The notes under the pieces: model-generated | What the model was told of the DNA's origin: nothing | The model's database searches: none | What the model saw: only the letters and a program-made list of their open reading frames with translations | Translations under genes and position numbers: made by a program | Shown: piece after piece, positions 62,592 to 64,000 of the stretch | Position numbering within the stretch: position 1 is the first letter of the stretch | Layout of the letters: every line of letters starts with the position of its first letter | Origin: Neobacillus piezotolerans | GTDB taxonomy: Bacteria > Bacillota > Bacilli > Bacillales > Cytobacillaceae | Length of the DNA: 64,000 nucleotides | Direction of reading: 5' to 3' | NCBI RefSeq assembly: GCF_003362805.1 | Contig: NZ_QNQT01000001.1 | Span: forward strand, 372,001 to 436,000

Positions 62592-62604
62592 CCGGACTTT
62601 TTCC
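62577..62604. terminator. Terminator overlapping rsgI stop
   Basis: AAGTCCGGC / GCCGGACTT with loop AAATA, then TTTCC. It includes the last codons of rsgI and may serve the convergent SASP gene as well. Confidence 0.75.
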
Positions 62605-62619
62605 ATGTTTATTCAGTTG

Positions 62620-62820
62620 TTATTGGTTGTTTTGGCCGGTCATTTGTGCCTGTGCCTGACGGACGAGCCTTTTCGTAATTTCTCCGCCGACAGAACCGTT
62701 CGCGCGGGAAACTGTATCAGAACCTAACTGAACGCCAAATTCCTGGGCAATTTCATATTTGACCTGGTCAAGGAATTGTTCCACACCTGGAACAAGCAGT
62801 TGATTGCTGTTTCTTGCCAT
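62620..62820 (-). CDS. Alpha/beta-type small acid-soluble spore protein
   Basis: A 66-residue SASP that coats spore DNA and protects it from damage. The family core is plain: [21 protein letters not shown], containing the GPR protease site region, then [14 protein letters not shown], the DNA-binding segment. AAAGGAGTGAGATCC precedes ATG 62820; the 44 extra codons upstream do not belong to it. It is normally made in the forespore under SigG. Proof that the organism forms spores. Confidence 0.97.
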   Translation of the reverse strand: MARNSNQLLVPGVEQFLDQVKYEIAQEFGVQLGSDTVSRANGSVGGEITKRLVRQAQAQMTGQNNQ

Positions 62821-62955
62821 GGATCTCACTCCTTTAGTAACATCAGAGATTGCTCTCTGTAGGTATAGTTTTTGGGGAAGAGATAAAAAATATGAGTGGT
62901 AATTCTTTTCCGGTTTGGCAAATCCCAAAGAAAAGTTAATGATGGCGGACAATTC

Positions 62956-64000
62956 CTACTGAATGGCTAGCGTTTCCTTTTTTACGGCTTCAAGGAGCAA
63001 ATCGGCAATGTGGACAGCTCGCATTGATTTTGACAAGCCTTCACGTTCTATACCAAGCTTCATTTGGAGAAGGCATCCGGGATTTGCAGTTACAATCGTT
63101 GCCGCGTGGGTATCTTTGACATTCTCCATTTTGGAATCAAGTACCTTCATTGACATTTCGGATTCTATAATATTGTATATGCCCGCCGAGCCGCAGCAAC
63201 GATCTGCTTCGTTCATTTCCCGATATTCCGCGCCTTTTAGCGCCTTTAATAATTCCCTCGGAGCGGCCGAGGATTTCATGGCATTCCGTAAATGGCATGA
63301 ATCCTGATACGTGATTATTTGGCCAGGCAGCTCCAGCGTAACTTTCTCAAGGAAACCAGCCTCCAATAGGATTTCAGATAAATCCTTTACTTTGCTTGAG
63401 AACGCCTCAGCCCGCTCATGCCACTCCGCATCATTTTGGAACAGGTGCCCGTACTCAACTAGAAATCCCCCGCATCCACCCGCATTGGTAATGATATAAT
63501 CCGCTCCTGTCCCTTCAAATGCTGCAATATTCCTTTTCGCCAATTCCTTGGCCGATTCTTTTTCGCCATAATGGCCGTGCAGCGCCCCGCAGCAAGCCTG
63601 ACTATCCGGAATGGCAACTTCGCAACCGGCTAGCTGAAGCAGCTTGATTGTCGCATCGTTTGTTTCAAGGAACATCGTATCCATCAGACAGCCCCTGAAA
63701 AATGCAACCTTCATTGTTTTCCTGCCGGTCGCCGGCATGAATTCGGGCCTATTTTTCAATTCCTTCATAGGCGGAATTTTTGGCAGGATTTTTTCCATGG
63801 AAGCGAGCCCTTCAGGGAGGAGGCTCATAAACCCAATTTTCCTGGCGGCGGTTTGCAGTCCTGACCTCTGATAAAACCCGATGAGGCCGGCTACTGCGCG
63901 CATGCGGTTCTGGTGTGGGAACAGGCCGCTAAAGGCCGCTTTTCTTGCAACCCTTACAGGAAGCGAGTAAGATTTATTGTTTGCGATGATATCGCGCGCT
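62956..64000 (-). CDS. glcF: Glycolate oxidase iron-sulfur subunit (partial)
   Basis: The frame is open to the right window edge, so the beginning of the gene, including the N-terminal 4Fe-4S cysteines, lies outside. The visible 347 codons contain two CCG (cysteine-rich) domains: RGCLMDTMF ... ACCGALHGHYG and YQDSCHLRNA ... DRCCGSAGIYN. GlcF works with the FAD subunit GlcD in oxidising glycolate to glyoxylate; B. subtilis YsfD is similar. Reading stays open upstream of the internal ATG at 63903 (LFPHQNR), so that is not the start. Confidence 0.9.
   Translation of the reverse strand, partial: ARDIIANNKSYSLPVRVARKAAFSGLFPHQNRMRAVAGLIGFYQRSGLQTAARKIGFMSLLPEGLASMEKILPKIPPMKELKNRPEFMPATGRKTMKVAFFRGCLMDTMFLETNDATIKLLQLAGCEVAIPDSQACCGALHGHYGEKESAKELAKRNIAAFEGTGADYIITNAGGCGGFLVEYGHLFQNDAEWHERAEAFSSKVKDLSEILLEAGFLEKVTLELPGQIITYQDSCHLRNAMKSSAAPRELLKALKGAEYREMNEADRCCGSAGIYNIIESEMSMKVLDSKMENVKDTHAATIVTANPGCLLQMKLGIEREGLSKSMRAVHIADLLLEAVKKETLAIQ

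Noticed and set aside
62821-62952. N-terminal extension of the SASP
   Set aside because: SASP proteins are about 65-70 residues; AAAGGAGTGAG marks the inner ATG.
1-64000. tRNA, rRNA, CRISPR array, prophage or complete IS element
   Set aside because: None of their hallmarks (cloverleaf arms, regular spacers, transposase or integrase frames) was seen on reading both strands.

Overview
The window looks like chromosomal DNA of a spore-forming Bacillaceae bacterium (Bacillus, Mesobacillus or Cytobacillus type). The reasons are strong AGGAGG-type ribosome binding sites, some TTG and GTG starts, an alpha/beta-type SASP, two YjcZ-type mini proteins, a YtvI-type sporulation membrane protein, the SigI-RsgI pair, and close likeness to Bacillus families such as CypC, GlnQHMP and YkoGH. 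I see no rRNA, tRNA, CRISPR array, prophage or complete insertion sequence.

Layout. Positions 1-3150 hold a terminator, a 21-bp tandem repeat, a CYP152 fatty-acid peroxygenase (cypC) and a Gfo/Idh/MocA oxidoreductase. Positions 3205-10913 are a tight five-gene operon: SWIM zinc-finger protein, HEAT-like protein, MoxR AAA+ ATPase, DUF5682 (TraB/ChaN-like) protein and VWA-domain protein. It resembles E. coli yehLMPQ and is the least understood system in the window. It is followed by a YwaF-type membrane protein, a SWIM-SNF2 helicase and a succinate-semialdehyde dehydrogenase. Positions 16.8-23.5 kb, all on the minus strand, carry a YkoGH-like two-component system with two PepSY proteins, an NDH-2 gene with Rex-like operators, an ECF sigma factor with its membrane partner, and a small membrane protein. 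A DinB gene relic with an internal deletion follows at 23.6 kb.

Positions 25.2-30.0 kb hold a complete type III restriction-modification system (mod-res). After it come a structured intergenic element, glycerate kinase, GNAT acetyltransferases, a PAS-GGDEF diguanylate cyclase, an ABC-2 exporter and an aldo/keto reductase. Positions 40.8-43.8 kb are the glutamine importer glnQHMP. Positions 45.2-48.6 kb are cyanophycinase and cyanophycin synthetase, so the strain probably makes and recycles a nitrogen-rich polymer. Then come ytvI, two YjcZ proteins, a sugar importer without its ATPase, a SleB-type hydrolase, a DUF1232 protein and a second FtsH-like protease.

Positions 57.5-64 kb carry prfC, a DUF5667 surface protein, sigI-rsgI, a SASP and the start-less end of glcF. 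Imperfect palindromes of the GTGAAGC-GGGGAC type recur in intergenic regions of the first 20 kb. Several automatic N-terminal extensions were trimmed on the basis of ribosome binding sites; both options are stated where the choice is uncertain.
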